Shown here: in pieces, positions 1-7,605 of the stretch | How the letters are laid out: every line of letters begins with the position of its first letter | Position numbering within the stretch: position 1 is the stretch's first letter | Source of the DNA: an uncultured bacterium | Lineage (GTDB): Bacteria > Cyanobacteriota > Vampirovibrionia > Gastranaerophilales > Gastranaerophilaceae | NCBI GenBank assembly: GCA_949282195.1 | Contig: CASDOW010000007.1 | Coordinates: 36,145 to 100,144, forward strand | Direction of reading: 5' to 3' | Length of the DNA: 64,000 bases | Program-made: the position numbers and the translations under genes | The notes under the pieces: generated by a model | What the model saw: the letters and a program-made list of their open reading frames with translations, nothing else | What the model was told of the DNA's origin: nothing | The model's database searches: none

Positions 1-588
1 ATTTTCTTTTTGTTTTTTGAAGAAATTTAAAATTCCTTCTTTTGTTTCTTTGTTTAATTTTTTATTGTCACAAATTAAATATAAAACAATCGCCCAAATA
101 AAAAGAGATGCAAAAAGTACGCTTAAAAATTTTAAAAAAGCGCTATAAGGACTTGAATAAACATCGTTTAGGGCTTTTACGTCAATCAATTTAGAAGTTT
201 TATATTTTTCTAAGATATAATCATTGATTTCATTAAAAACTTTATCTTTATTTTTATTTACAAGATAAGGCAATGCTATATAAAGAGAATTTTCAATTTT
301 ATCTTCGTCTGAATCATAAATAACATATTCTTCTTTATTTTCGGTGTTTATTGTGGCATATTTGATTTTATATTCAAGAAGTTTATTTTCTATGTCTTTT
401 TTGTCAATATTTTCTTTGATATATGAATATTCAAGGATTGTGCCTCTTTTTAAGACATAGTTAAGAGTTTGAAAGTTTTGATTGTAAAATAAGATTGTTA
501 AAAAAAATATCACCAAAAAAAGCAATAATTTAGCATTTTTTTTAAAATATAATTTTATTTTTTCATTTATTTTATTAATTAATTCCAA
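1..588 (-). CDS. inner-membrane protein with two TM segments, 3' end outside window
   Basis: The reading frame is open from a TTG start at 588 to the window edge (196 codons). An AAGGAG ribosome site lies just upstream, inside the end of the neighbouring prenyl synthase gene; only the stop of that gene separates the two, so they are probably co-transcribed. One hydrophobic segment is at about residues 20-36 and a second at about 152-173, with a mostly polar, Lys/Asn/Glu-rich domain between. This N-TM / outside domain / C-TM layout resembles Wzz-type chain-length regulators, but no family motif was recognised. The C-terminal cytoplasmic tail runs off the window. Function is unknown; the Wzz-like reading is topology only. 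Confidence 0.6.
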   Translation of the reverse strand, partial: MELINKINEKIKLYFKKNAKLLLFLVIFFLTILFYNQNFQTLNYVLKRGTILEYSYIKENIDKKDIENKLLEYKIKYATINTENKEEYVIYDSDEDKIENSLYIALPYLVNKNKDKVFNEINDYILEKYKTSKLIDVKALNDVYSSPYSAFLKFLSVLFASLFIWAIVLYLICDNKKLNKETKEGILNFFKKQKEN

Positions 589-590
589 AA

Positions 591-1484
591 TTAACTCCTT
601 AGTGTGTATTGAGTAAGCTCAATTAATGCTTGTTTATAGCAATTATTTTCTATTTGTTGAATGTTTTTTAGAGCTTTTTTAGTGTATTGTTCAAGATATT
701 GTTCTGATTGCAATATATATTTATTAAAATCAAAAGAAAGATATTTTTCAAAATCCATTAGATTGATTTTATTTTCAATCGCAAATAAAATCAAAGGAAG
801 CGTATAGGTTTTATGTTTTGCGTCGGAAAATTTCTTTGATTTAATATCAGAAATATCATTTTTTAATTGAAAAGCCATTGAATAGTTTTTAATAAAATCC
901 AAAAGGTTTTGTTTTAAAATTTCATCTTGTTTTTTTAAGCTAAAAAGCGCTTCAAGACCTACAACAAAAAGATTGCCTGTTTTATTAAAGGTTTTATCAA
1001 GATATGTATTAATATCAATATTTGAAGATATATTTTGACTAATTTCTCCAAGAATTGTTTTTTTAATTCTTTTTGAATAAATATTTACAATCTCAAGATT
1101 TGTTTTGCTTAGAACTTCAAGCGCAATAGCTAAAAGCAAATCGCCCTCTAAAACAGCAATTTTAGAATTAAATTTTGAATTAAATGTTTCAATGTTTCTT
1201 CTTTTGTTTGACTCATCAATAATATCATCATGAACTAAAGAAGCGCTATGGATTAATTCCGATAAAAGAGCAATATCAAAGATTATTTCGTCTTTAATAT
1301 TTAAAATTTCTGCAAACAAAAAAACAAAAATTGCACGCAATCTTTTGGCATTTTGAAACATAAACTCATGTAAATGATTATTTAAAGGATTGGAATTTTC
1401 TTCAATAATATCATTTAATTTTTTTTCAAAAATCTCTAAATTATTTTTTATTGGAAGTACAATTTTTTTTATTTTTTCATCCAT
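591..1484 (-). CDS. polyprenyl (all-trans) diphosphate synthase family protein
   Basis: Condenses isopentenyl diphosphate onto an allylic diphosphate to make long isoprenoid chains, for quinone tails or related lipids. The first aspartate-rich motif is clear (LVHDDIIDE, about residues 84-92) and is preceded by the KRLRA block. The second motif is degenerate: FQLKNDISDI instead of the usual DDxxD, so its first Asp is Asn. The tail of that region, HKTYTLPLI, matches the usual GKxTLP block. At 297 aa it is slightly short for the octaprenyl/solanesyl type. It starts one base after the stop of the upstream M29 peptidase gene and belongs to the lpx gene train. Chain length cannot be told from the sequence. 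Confidence 0.85.
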   Translation of the reverse strand: MDEKIKKIVLPIKNNLEIFEKKLNDIIEENSNPLNNHLHEFMFQNAKRLRAIFVFLFAEILNIKDEIIFDIALLSELIHSASLVHDDIIDESNKRRNIETFNSKFNSKIAVLEGDLLLAIALEVLSKTNLEIVNIYSKRIKKTILGEISQNISSNIDINTYLDKTFNKTGNLFVVGLEALFSLKKQDEILKQNLLDFIKNYSMAFQLKNDISDIKSKKFSDAKHKTYTLPLILFAIENKINLMDFEKYLSFDFNKYILQSEQYLEQYTKKALKNIQQIENNCYKQALIELTQYTLRS

Positions 1485-1485
1485 T

Positions 1486-2592
1486 TTAAATTATGAATTT
1501 GCCGTCTTTATATATTAATTTATCATCTGCATAGATTTCACCGTTATTTTTCATATTTTTAATCATGTCCCAGTGAAGTCCGGATTGATTTTTTCCTCCT
1601 GCTTCAGGATAGCTTGAACCAAGAGCCATGTGGATTGAGCCGCCTATTTTTTCATCGAAAAGAATGTTGCCTGTAACGTTTTGTATTCTTTCATTCGTTC
1701 CGATTGCAATTTCACCTACAAAACGGGAACCTTCATCCATATTCAACATACTTTGAAGAAAATCATCTCCAAATTCTGCACTTGCTTCAACTACTTTTCC
1801 GTTTTCAAGAGTTAAATATACTTCTTTTGATGTTGAGCCATGGTAATTTTGAGGAAAATCAAAATAGATTTTGCCATTTGCACTGTTTTCAACAGGGGAT
1901 GTAAAAATTTCTCCGTCAGGAAAATTCATATTCCCTGAACATGGAACCCAAGTTCTTCCTTCTGTTGAGAAGGTTATATCTGTTTTATCTCCTTTAATTC
2001 TGAGTTTTGTAGTTTTATTTAGAATGTCAGCTATTCTTTTTTGTTCTTGTTCAATTTCAATCCATTTTTGAGTCGGATTATCAAGGTCAAGATAACAAGA
2101 ATTAATTAAAAACTCAGAATATTCTTCAAGGCTCATCGAAGCTTCTTGAGCCAGTGCATTTGTCGGATAATCTGCTATAACCCAGCGCATATCCCCACAA
2201 GCAGAACGCTCCAGTCTTTTAGCCAATATCGGTTTAGAAGCCTTAGAACGTTTTGCAAGCTTGGATGTGTCAGCATTTGCCATGTTTTTAATATTGGAGG
2301 GTGCTCCGATAAATATCATTACATCTGCTTTTTCTACTTCAATTTTAGACATCTCATCAATATAATTTAATTGTTCATCAGATGCATATTTGATGAATGT
2401 TTCAGCCAGTTCATCCATTGATGTTCTGACAATTGGATTAGCGCCATTCATTAAGCAAAGTTTATATATTTCTTTTACTAGCGGCTGCGCTTCATAGCCT
2501 CTAGCATAGATTATTACTAAATCTCCTTTAGTTACCTTTGTTGAATAATTTACAAGTACATCTGCGTATTTATTGATGATTGGGTTATACAT
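1486..2592 (-). CDS. M29 family aminopeptidase (AmpS/thermophilic metalloprotease type)
   Basis: Zinc- or cobalt-dependent exo-aminopeptidase, cytoplasmic in known members. The 368-aa length fits the family. Typical blocks are visible: NMNFPDGEIFTSPVE in the middle, GSIHMALGSSYPEAGG, and the C-terminal LHWDMI, which together supply the Glu, His and Asp metal ligands of M29 enzymes. The start codon overlaps the lpxA stop by one base (TAATG), indicating translational coupling, and the next gene starts one base after its stop. Why a peptidase sits in a lipid A operon is not evident; it is probably just a housekeeping passenger. Confidence 0.88.
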   Translation of the reverse strand: MYNPIINKYADVLVNYSTKVTKGDLVIIYARGYEAQPLVKEIYKLCLMNGANPIVRTSMDELAETFIKYASDEQLNYIDEMSKIEVEKADVMIFIGAPSNIKNMANADTSKLAKRSKASKPILAKRLERSACGDMRWVIADYPTNALAQEASMSLEEYSEFLINSCYLDLDNPTQKWIEIEQEQKRIADILNKTTKLRIKGDKTDITFSTEGRTWVPCSGNMNFPDGEIFTSPVENSANGKIYFDFPQNYHGSTSKEVYLTLENGKVVEASAEFGDDFLQSMLNMDEGSRFVGEIAIGTNERIQNVTGNILFDEKIGGSIHMALGSSYPEAGGKNQSGLHWDMIKNMKNNGEIYADDKLIYKDGKFII

Positions 2593-3419
2593 TAATTTTC
2601 TCCGTCGTTTTCTTCCATAACACCATGGTAAGCTGCTTTGTATCTTAAGGTGCAGCCTCTTTTTGATGTTCTTACAAAATCAACTAAATTATCAACATAT
2701 TTATTGCCTTTAAATTCTTTTTCGATTAATTCAAGAGCTTGTGTTGTATTATATTGTTCATTTCTTAAAATTCTAATAGCCTTATGGATTGCGTCTCTTG
2801 AGTCTTTATCAACTCCCTTTCTTCTTAATCCGATAGCATTTAAACCAATAGGCAAACAGGGGATACCTTCTGCTTTGCAATAAGGGATAATGTCAAGTCT
2901 TGCCGCAGATGCTCCTGAAATAATTGCCATATCGCCAATTCTAAGATTTTGATGAAATACGCTCATACCACCTAAAAATGCCCCAAAGCCAACATGACAG
3001 TGACCGCCTATGGTTGCTGCATTTGCCATTATGACATTATCTTTTAATTCGCAATTGTGCGCAACATGAGAATATGCCATTAATAAGCAATTGTTTCCGA
3101 TGACGGTTTTGCAATTTTCCCCTGAGGCTCTATTTACTGTTGCAAACTCTCTTATCCAGCAGTTTTCGCCGATGACAACTCCTGTTTTTTCACCCTTATA
3201 GCCTAAATCTTGAGGCTCACCGCCAATTGAAGCAAAGGGGGAAATTTTTGTATTTTTACCGATGTGCGCAAATTGAATATTTGCACTTTCTCCAATTTTG
3301 CAACCTTCTTCAATGATTGTGTCCTCTCCTATAATTGCATATGCTCCTATTTCAACATCCGGCGCTATTTCTGCTGTTTTATGGATTATGGCTGTCGGAT
3401 GAATTTTATTTGTTGTCAT
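2592..3419 (-). CDS. lpxA: acyl-ACP--UDP-N-acetylglucosamine O-acyltransferase (LpxA)
   Basis: First step of lipid A synthesis: transfers a 3-hydroxyacyl chain from ACP to UDP-GlcNAc in the cytoplasm. The protein is a left-handed beta-helix of hexapeptide repeats, with the LpxA blocks NAATIGGH (catalytic His region), GGMSVFHQNLRIGD and GLNAIGLRRKG. The frame stays open further upstream into fabZ, but the ATG at 3419 (MTTNKIHPTAI) has an AAGGAA site and aligns with the normal LpxA N-terminus, so I use it: 275 aa against about 260 usual. It lies 11 bases after fabZ and overlaps the M29 gene by one base. Confidence 0.95.
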   Translation of the reverse strand: MTTNKIHPTAIIHKTAEIAPDVEIGAYAIIGEDTIIEEGCKIGESANIQFAHIGKNTKISPFASIGGEPQDLGYKGEKTGVVIGENCWIREFATVNRASGENCKTVIGNNCLLMAYSHVAHNCELKDNVIMANAATIGGHCHVGFGAFLGGMSVFHQNLRIGDMAIISGASAARLDIIPYCKAEGIPCLPIGLNAIGLRRKGVDKDSRDAIHKAIRILRNEQYNTTQALELIEKEFKGNKYVDNLVDFVRTSKRGCTLRYKAAYHGVMEENDGEN

Positions 3420-3430
3420 TATACTTTTCC

Positions 3431-3877
3431 TTACTTTAATGCTACTGTTAGTGTTGCTTCTGTACAAAGCTTTCCGTCTACATAGGAACGACCCAAGCAT
3501 TTTGCAATCGGGCCTTTAACTTTTAAACATTCTGTTTCCATTTCAAGTTTGTCACCCGGGCGAACAATATTTTTAAATTTGGCGTTTTCAACTCCCGCAA
3601 AAAGTGTTAATTTGCCTTTATATTGTTCCATGGTCATTAAAATTGGAGCAGAAGTTTGAGCTAATGCTTCAATTTGTAATACCCCGGGCATTATAGGATT
3701 ATTTGGAAAATGACCTTGGAAGAAAGGTTCATTAAAAGTCACGTTTTTATAACCTTTTGAATATTTCCCCGGCACACATTCTGTAATTCTATCTACAAGT
3801 AAAAAAGGATACCTATGCGGCAGCATTTCAAGAATTTCACTGTAATCAAGCGAAATTGGTGTTACTATTGAATCCAT
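3431..3877 (-). CDS. fabZ: 3-hydroxyacyl-ACP dehydratase (FabZ)
   Basis: Dehydrates 3-hydroxyacyl-ACP in type II fatty acid synthesis, and so competes with LpxA/LpxD for the same 3-hydroxyacyl-ACP pool; this is the usual reason for its place in lpx operons. The hot-dog fold signature is present: LPHRYPFLLVDRI with the catalytic His, and FQGHFPNNPIMPGVLQIEALAQ-like block in which the Glu is the second catalytic residue. The length of 148 aa is normal. It lies 19 bases after lpxC and 11 bases before lpxA on the minus strand. Confidence 0.96.
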   Translation of the reverse strand: MDSIVTPISLDYSEILEMLPHRYPFLLVDRITECVPGKYSKGYKNVTFNEPFFQGHFPNNPIMPGVLQIEALAQTSAPILMTMEQYKGKLTLFAGVENAKFKNIVRPGDKLEMETECLKVKGPIAKCLGRSYVDGKLCTEATLTVALK

Positions 3878-3896
3878 TTTTATCTCCTCTTATTTT

Positions 3897-4727
3897 CTAT
3901 TTTGTTAATTTTTCTTTTAAAATTTTTGCAACTTGACAATGATAACCATGACCTGCTTCTTTTGCAATAATATTTGCTTTTAATTTTAGCGGGTTGAAGC
4001 CTGTTAGATATAGATCGCCTATTATATCAAGTATTTTATGTTTATTTGGTTCATAAGGACTTCTTAAAGGAACCGTATAAGTGCCGTCATCAATTAAGCC
4101 AACTGTATTTTCAATGGTTACGCCTTTTGAATATCCCGCTGCTTGAAATTTCTCAAGGTCTTTTAAGTAGCCAAAAGTTCTTGCTTCAATGATTTCATCA
4201 AGATTTTTATCAAGATCTAAGTTTACCCACCTGTTATTTAAATCAGGATGATTAAAGTTTACAAGATAGGTAATATTGGTTTTTTCTTCGTTTGTTGGCG
4301 TAATTAAAATCGTTGAATTTTTGTTTTGAAAAACAATTGTTTCTTTTAGGGGTTCAACTGCGTCATTTTCGCCGACAAAACCGATTTTATTAAATTCTTC
4401 AACCCATTTTTTTGCACTACCGTCAAAAATCGGCATTTCAAAACCTTGGGAGTTGAAATATACGTCTAATGCATCAATTTCGCATATTGCACAAGCAGCC
4501 ATAAAATGTTCTATAAGAGCAATTTTATTTTTTGCACCATTTTCAATATCTGCAATAATTGTACAATGTTCTGTAGAAACAACATTTTCAATTTTTGCTT
4601 CAACTGTTGCACCATTAATATGAAAATGTATTCCTTTTTCATTAGATGGTTTAATTGTTAATTCAACAGGAGCTGCAAACATCAGCCCTGCGCCGTTTAG
4701 GGTTAAGTTAGATTTTAGCGTCTTCAT
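3897..4727 (-). CDS. lpxC: UDP-3-O-acyl-N-acetylglucosamine deacetylase (LpxC)
   Basis: Zinc enzyme that catalyses the committed step of lipid A synthesis. Visible hallmarks are EHFMAA (catalytic Glu and first Zn His), MPIFDGSA, EARTFGYLKDLE, NKHKILDIIGDLYL (second Zn His and Asp) and GHGYHCQ (catalytic His). At 276 aa it is shorter than the 300-305 aa of the E. coli enzyme but no catalytic block is missing. Its 5' end overlaps the lpxD 3' end by 20 bases, implying translational coupling. The lpxD-lpxC-fabZ-lpxA order is that seen in cyanobacteria-related lineages, minus lpxB, which is not in this window. Confidence 0.95.
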   Translation of the reverse strand: MKTLKSNLTLNGAGLMFAAPVELTIKPSNEKGIHFHINGATVEAKIENVVSTEHCTIIADIENGAKNKIALIEHFMAACAICEIDALDVYFNSQGFEMPIFDGSAKKWVEEFNKIGFVGENDAVEPLKETIVFQNKNSTILITPTNEEKTNITYLVNFNHPDLNNRWVNLDLDKNLDEIIEARTFGYLKDLEKFQAAGYSKGVTIENTVGLIDDGTYTVPLRSPYEPNKHKILDIIGDLYLTGFNPLKLKANIIAKEAGHGYHCQVAKILKEKLTK

Positions 4728-5817
4728 TTAAAAATTTCTCATAATCTTCTAGTAAATGTTGATATTTTTTATATTTTTGTACCATGATTTCAGCTTCATC
4801 GAGATATTTTAATCTCTTAATGAAATCTTTTCTTAATACCGCAGGAGCACCCATGATAACTGATTTTCTCGGGAATGATTTAGTAACACCTGCTTTAGCT
4901 AAGATAATTGAATCTTCGCCTATTTCAACATGGTCTTTTAAACCTGCTTGACCGGCTATTACAACTCTATCACCGATTGTACAGCTTCCTGCAATACCAA
5001 CTTGCGATACAATTGTACAGGCTTTACCTATTTTGCAGTTATGACCAATCATAACAAGGTTATCAATTTTTGTTTGAGAGCCAACAGTGGTGTTTTCAAT
5101 AGTTCCTCTATCTATTGTTGTATTGGCTCCGATTTCAACATCATCACCAATTTCAACTGAACCTAGGGAAGGAATTTTAAATACTTTTACTTCGGCATTT
5201 GTTTCTTTAATTGCGCCTTGTTCTCTTGCTTGTTCGATGTTACTTGGGGCTTCGGTTACAAAAGAAAAACCGTCTGCACCAAGGCTTACCCCATGGTGAA
5301 AAATGCAGCGAGAGCCTACTTTAACCCTATCACCTATATTAACTGACGGGTGGAACAAACAATCAGAACCTATAACTGCTCCTTTTCCAATATAAACATT
5401 TGCCATAAGAGCAGTGTTATCACCAATTACAGCGTCTTTTGAAATTACAACATTTGCCCCGATTGAAACATTTTTGCCGATTTTAGCACTTGGGTCTATA
5501 ACTGCGCTTGGGTGAATTTCTCTGGGGGTATCGGGTCCAACATAAAAAGCATTTAATAATTTCATAAACGCAAGTCTTGGGCGCTCTACTTCAATTGTGG
5601 AAATACCTTCAAGGTTAACTCCCAAGGGAACTAAAACCGCTTTTGCTTTTGATTGAGCAATATTTTCAATTTCATCTTCATTCATAGCAAGAGCTAAAGT
5701 GGTTTCATCCGCTAATTTTGGCGGCGCAACTTTATCAATAACAACATCACTTGCTTTTGTTAAAATACCGCCTGTTAATTGAGCTAACTCTTCTAAGCTA
5801 AACTTTCTTTCACCCAT
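4708..5817 (-). CDS. lpxD: UDP-3-O-(3-hydroxyacyl)glucosamine N-acyltransferase (LpxD)
   Basis: Third lipid A step: N-acylation of the LpxC product. The N-terminal uridine-binding domain (about residues 1-105, starting FSLEELAQLTGG) is followed by a long hexapeptide-repeat beta-helix. Family blocks include GFSFV, NTTIDRGTIENT, IDNLVMIGHNCKIG (catalytic His) and IVSQVGIAGS. The length of 369 aa is slightly longer than E. coli (341). GGGAG-like purines precede the ATG at 5817. The 80-base gap to rfaE2 upstream may hold a promoter, but I could not define -35/-10 boxes with confidence. Confidence 0.95.
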   Translation of the reverse strand: MGERKFSLEELAQLTGGILTKASDVVIDKVAPPKLADETTLALAMNEDEIENIAQSKAKAVLVPLGVNLEGISTIEVERPRLAFMKLLNAFYVGPDTPREIHPSAVIDPSAKIGKNVSIGANVVISKDAVIGDNTALMANVYIGKGAVIGSDCLFHPSVNIGDRVKVGSRCIFHHGVSLGADGFSFVTEAPSNIEQAREQGAIKETNAEVKVFKIPSLGSVEIGDDVEIGANTTIDRGTIENTTVGSQTKIDNLVMIGHNCKIGKACTIVSQVGIAGSCTIGDRVVIAGQAGLKDHVEIGEDSIILAKAGVTKSFPRKSVIMGAPAVLRKDFIKRLKYLDEAEIMVQKYKKYQHLLEDYEKFLNEDAKI

Positions 5818-5897
5818 TTTGGCACTCCCTCATAAAACTAGTCTTAAGTTTATTCTATAACAACAAAAGAAAAATTGCTATTTTTTTAATAAAAGTT

Positions 5898-6368
5898 TTA
5901 TTTGTTTTCAATTTTCTTGATAACGTTTGTTGTGGATTTTCCTTCTACAAGGCTTATAAATTCAACTTTTCCATTGTTTTTTAAGACAGTTTTTGCTTCA
6001 GGCAAAGTTTCAAGGGTATAATCAGCCCCTTTTGTATAAACATCGGGCTTGATTTCGTCCAGTAATTTATCGGGTGTGTCTTCTTCAAAAATTACAACAA
6101 AATCAACAAAATTTAACTCTGAAAGTAACTCTGCTCTATCTTGTTCGTTGTTTATCGGGCGAGTTTCGCCTTTTAGTCTTTTAACCGAATTATCGGAGTT
6201 TAGTCCTACAATTAAAATATCACCAAAGCTCGCGCTTTTTTTAAGATACCTTACATGCCCTATGTGTAATATGTCAAAGCAACCGTTTGTAAAAACTATT
6301 TTTTTATCTTCTTTTTTTAGTTTTTTAATTGTTGAAATTATATCTTTTCTATTTAGTATTTGTCCCAT
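5898..6368 (-). CDS. rfaE2: D-glycero-beta-D-manno-heptose 1-phosphate adenylyltransferase (RfaE domain II)
   Basis: Makes ADP-heptose for the LPS inner core. It is a stand-alone nucleotidyltransferase of 156 aa that corresponds to the C-terminal half of bifunctional HldE. The signature is FTNGCFDILHIGHVRYL (HxGH nucleotide-binding motif), followed by GLNSDNSVKRLKG, RPINNEQDRAELL and YTKGADYTLETLPEA. The kinase half is not next to it. A strong hairpin terminator (6382-6410) lies only 13 bases upstream of the start, so the gene must depend on readthrough of that hairpin unless it has a hidden start site. Other cytidylyltransferases are similar, but the RPINNEQDRAE block favours RfaE2. Confidence 0.9.
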   Translation of the reverse strand: MGQILNRKDIISTIKKLKKEDKKIVFTNGCFDILHIGHVRYLKKSASFGDILIVGLNSDNSVKRLKGETRPINNEQDRAELLSELNFVDFVVIFEEDTPDKLLDEIKPDVYTKGADYTLETLPEAKTVLKNNGKVEFISLVEGKSTTNVIKKIENK

Positions 6369-6381
6369 TGTTTTTCCTTTT

Positions 6382-6410
6382 AAAAAGCCGCCTTATTGAG
6401 GCGGCTTTTT
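6382..6410 (-). terminator. intrinsic terminator between foldase gene and rfaE2
   Basis: An 11-bp stem (AAAAAGCCGCC / GGCGGCTTTTT) with a 7-base loop. It has A/T tracts on both sides and so would work in both directions. On the minus strand it ends the long transcript that begins at the AAA ATPase gene, and it sits directly in front of the rfaE2 ribosome site, an attenuator-like position. Confidence 0.88.
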
Positions 6411-6412
6411 AA

Positions 6413-7582
6413 CTATTTTGCCTTATCTTCTTTTTTGATTTTGTTTAAATCTTCAGGTTTTTTCTTTGGTGCATTTTGTTTTTCTTGCGCTTCAATTTGT
6501 TTTGCCAAAGCTTTATCTAATTCTTTTTTAAGATTTTCAGGATTCATTGAACTATCTACATATTCAATTGTCGCATTTTGTTTTAGACCTTCAAGAAATT
6601 TTTGGAATGTTTCAAATTTAGTTTGTCTTGTTAAGAATGCATTAATATCAGCGCTTACTGCTGACAAAGGTTGAACACCTTTTGCAGCTTTATCTTTAAC
6701 TAAAATAATATGGTAACCGTCTTTTGTTTTAATTAGAGGACTAACCACGCCAACCTTTTGAGAAAAAGCTGCATTTTCAAGGTCTTTATCAAGGGAACCT
6801 TTGGTTATATAACCCATATCTCCGCCATTTTTAGCACTATTTTTATCTTGTGAAAATTCGCTTGCAAGTTTAGCAAAATTAGCAGGATTTTTAGCAGCTT
6901 TAGCTTGAACTTCTTTGGCTAACTTATCTTGTTTTTCCATTTGTTCTTTAACTTTTTGATCAATATTTGCACTTGATAATTGCGCTTCTTTATCTGCTTC
7001 TGTTATTTGTCTTTTGATATCGTTTTCATTATATGAAATGAAAATTTGTGAGAATTTAACTCTTTCAGGAACGCTGAATTGAGCTTTATTTTGATTGTAG
7101 AATTTTTTAACATCGTTGTCTGTTATTTTTTTTGTTGTTATTGAATCAACCAATTTATCCATTTTTACTTCGTTAGCCATATCGCTCTTTAAACGTTCAT
7201 CAGAAATATTATTTTCTTTTAAGATATTTTTAAATTGTTCTTCTGAACCGATTTGAGAAATAATTTGTTTTTTCTTTGCTTCAATTTCTTCGTCAGTTAC
7301 TTGAATTTTTCTTTTGTCAAATTCTTGAGATAATAATTCTCTTACAATTAAATCGTTTGTATATCTGTCTTTCAAAGATAAAACGGCGTAACTGTCATCT
7401 TTTTTAACTTCTTTTGGGGCATTTTTTAATTGTATATCTTTAATTTTATTAAAATCTTCATAATATTGCGCTCTTGTAATTTCTTTACCGTTGATTTTTA
7501 ATACAACATCGGTGCTTTTTGTGCAAGCGCAAAATAACATAGCTGAACACAATAGAGTAATAGCTAATTTTGTAAACTTCAT
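6413..7582 (-). CDS. PpiC/parvulin-type peptidyl-prolyl isomerase, SurA/PrsA-like lipoprotein
   Basis: Extracytoplasmic foldase. The N-terminus (MKFTKLAITLLCSAMLFCAC) is a signal peptide with a Cys suitable for lipidation, although the lipobox is not ideal. A SurA-N-like helical region follows (ITRAQYYEDF, EIEAKKKQII). The parvulin domain is at about residues 170-300, with SQIFISY, FAKLASEFSQD, NGGDMGYITKG and KTKDGYHIILVKDK. The C-terminal 50 residues are charged, Lys/Glu rich. It lies 23 bases downstream of mfd and is the last gene before the terminator at 6382. Probable role is folding of outer-membrane or secreted proteins. Confidence 0.88.
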   Translation of the reverse strand: MKFTKLAITLLCSAMLFCACTKSTDVVLKINGKEITRAQYYEDFNKIKDIQLKNAPKEVKKDDSYAVLSLKDRYTNDLIVRELLSQEFDKRKIQVTDEEIEAKKKQIISQIGSEEQFKNILKENNISDERLKSDMANEVKMDKLVDSITTKKITDNDVKKFYNQNKAQFSVPERVKFSQIFISYNENDIKRQITEADKEAQLSSANIDQKVKEQMEKQDKLAKEVQAKAAKNPANFAKLASEFSQDKNSAKNGGDMGYITKGSLDKDLENAAFSQKVGVVSPLIKTKDGYHIILVKDKAAKGVQPLSAVSADINAFLTRQTKFETFQKFLEGLKQNATIEYVDSSMNPENLKKELDKALAKQIEAQEKQNAPKKKPEDLNKIKKEDKAK

Positions 7583-7605
7583 TTTTTCCTCCTAATATAA
7601 AAAAA

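Noticed and set aside
1704..2370. Plus-strand open frames within the M29 peptidase gene
   Set aside because: They lie opposite a well-supported gene and have no ribosome sites or family features.
2592..3500. Longer lpxA start at 3500 inside fabZ
   Set aside because: The first 27 residues do not resemble LpxA and overlap fabZ by 70 bases; ATG 3419 has AAGGAA and the normal N-terminus.
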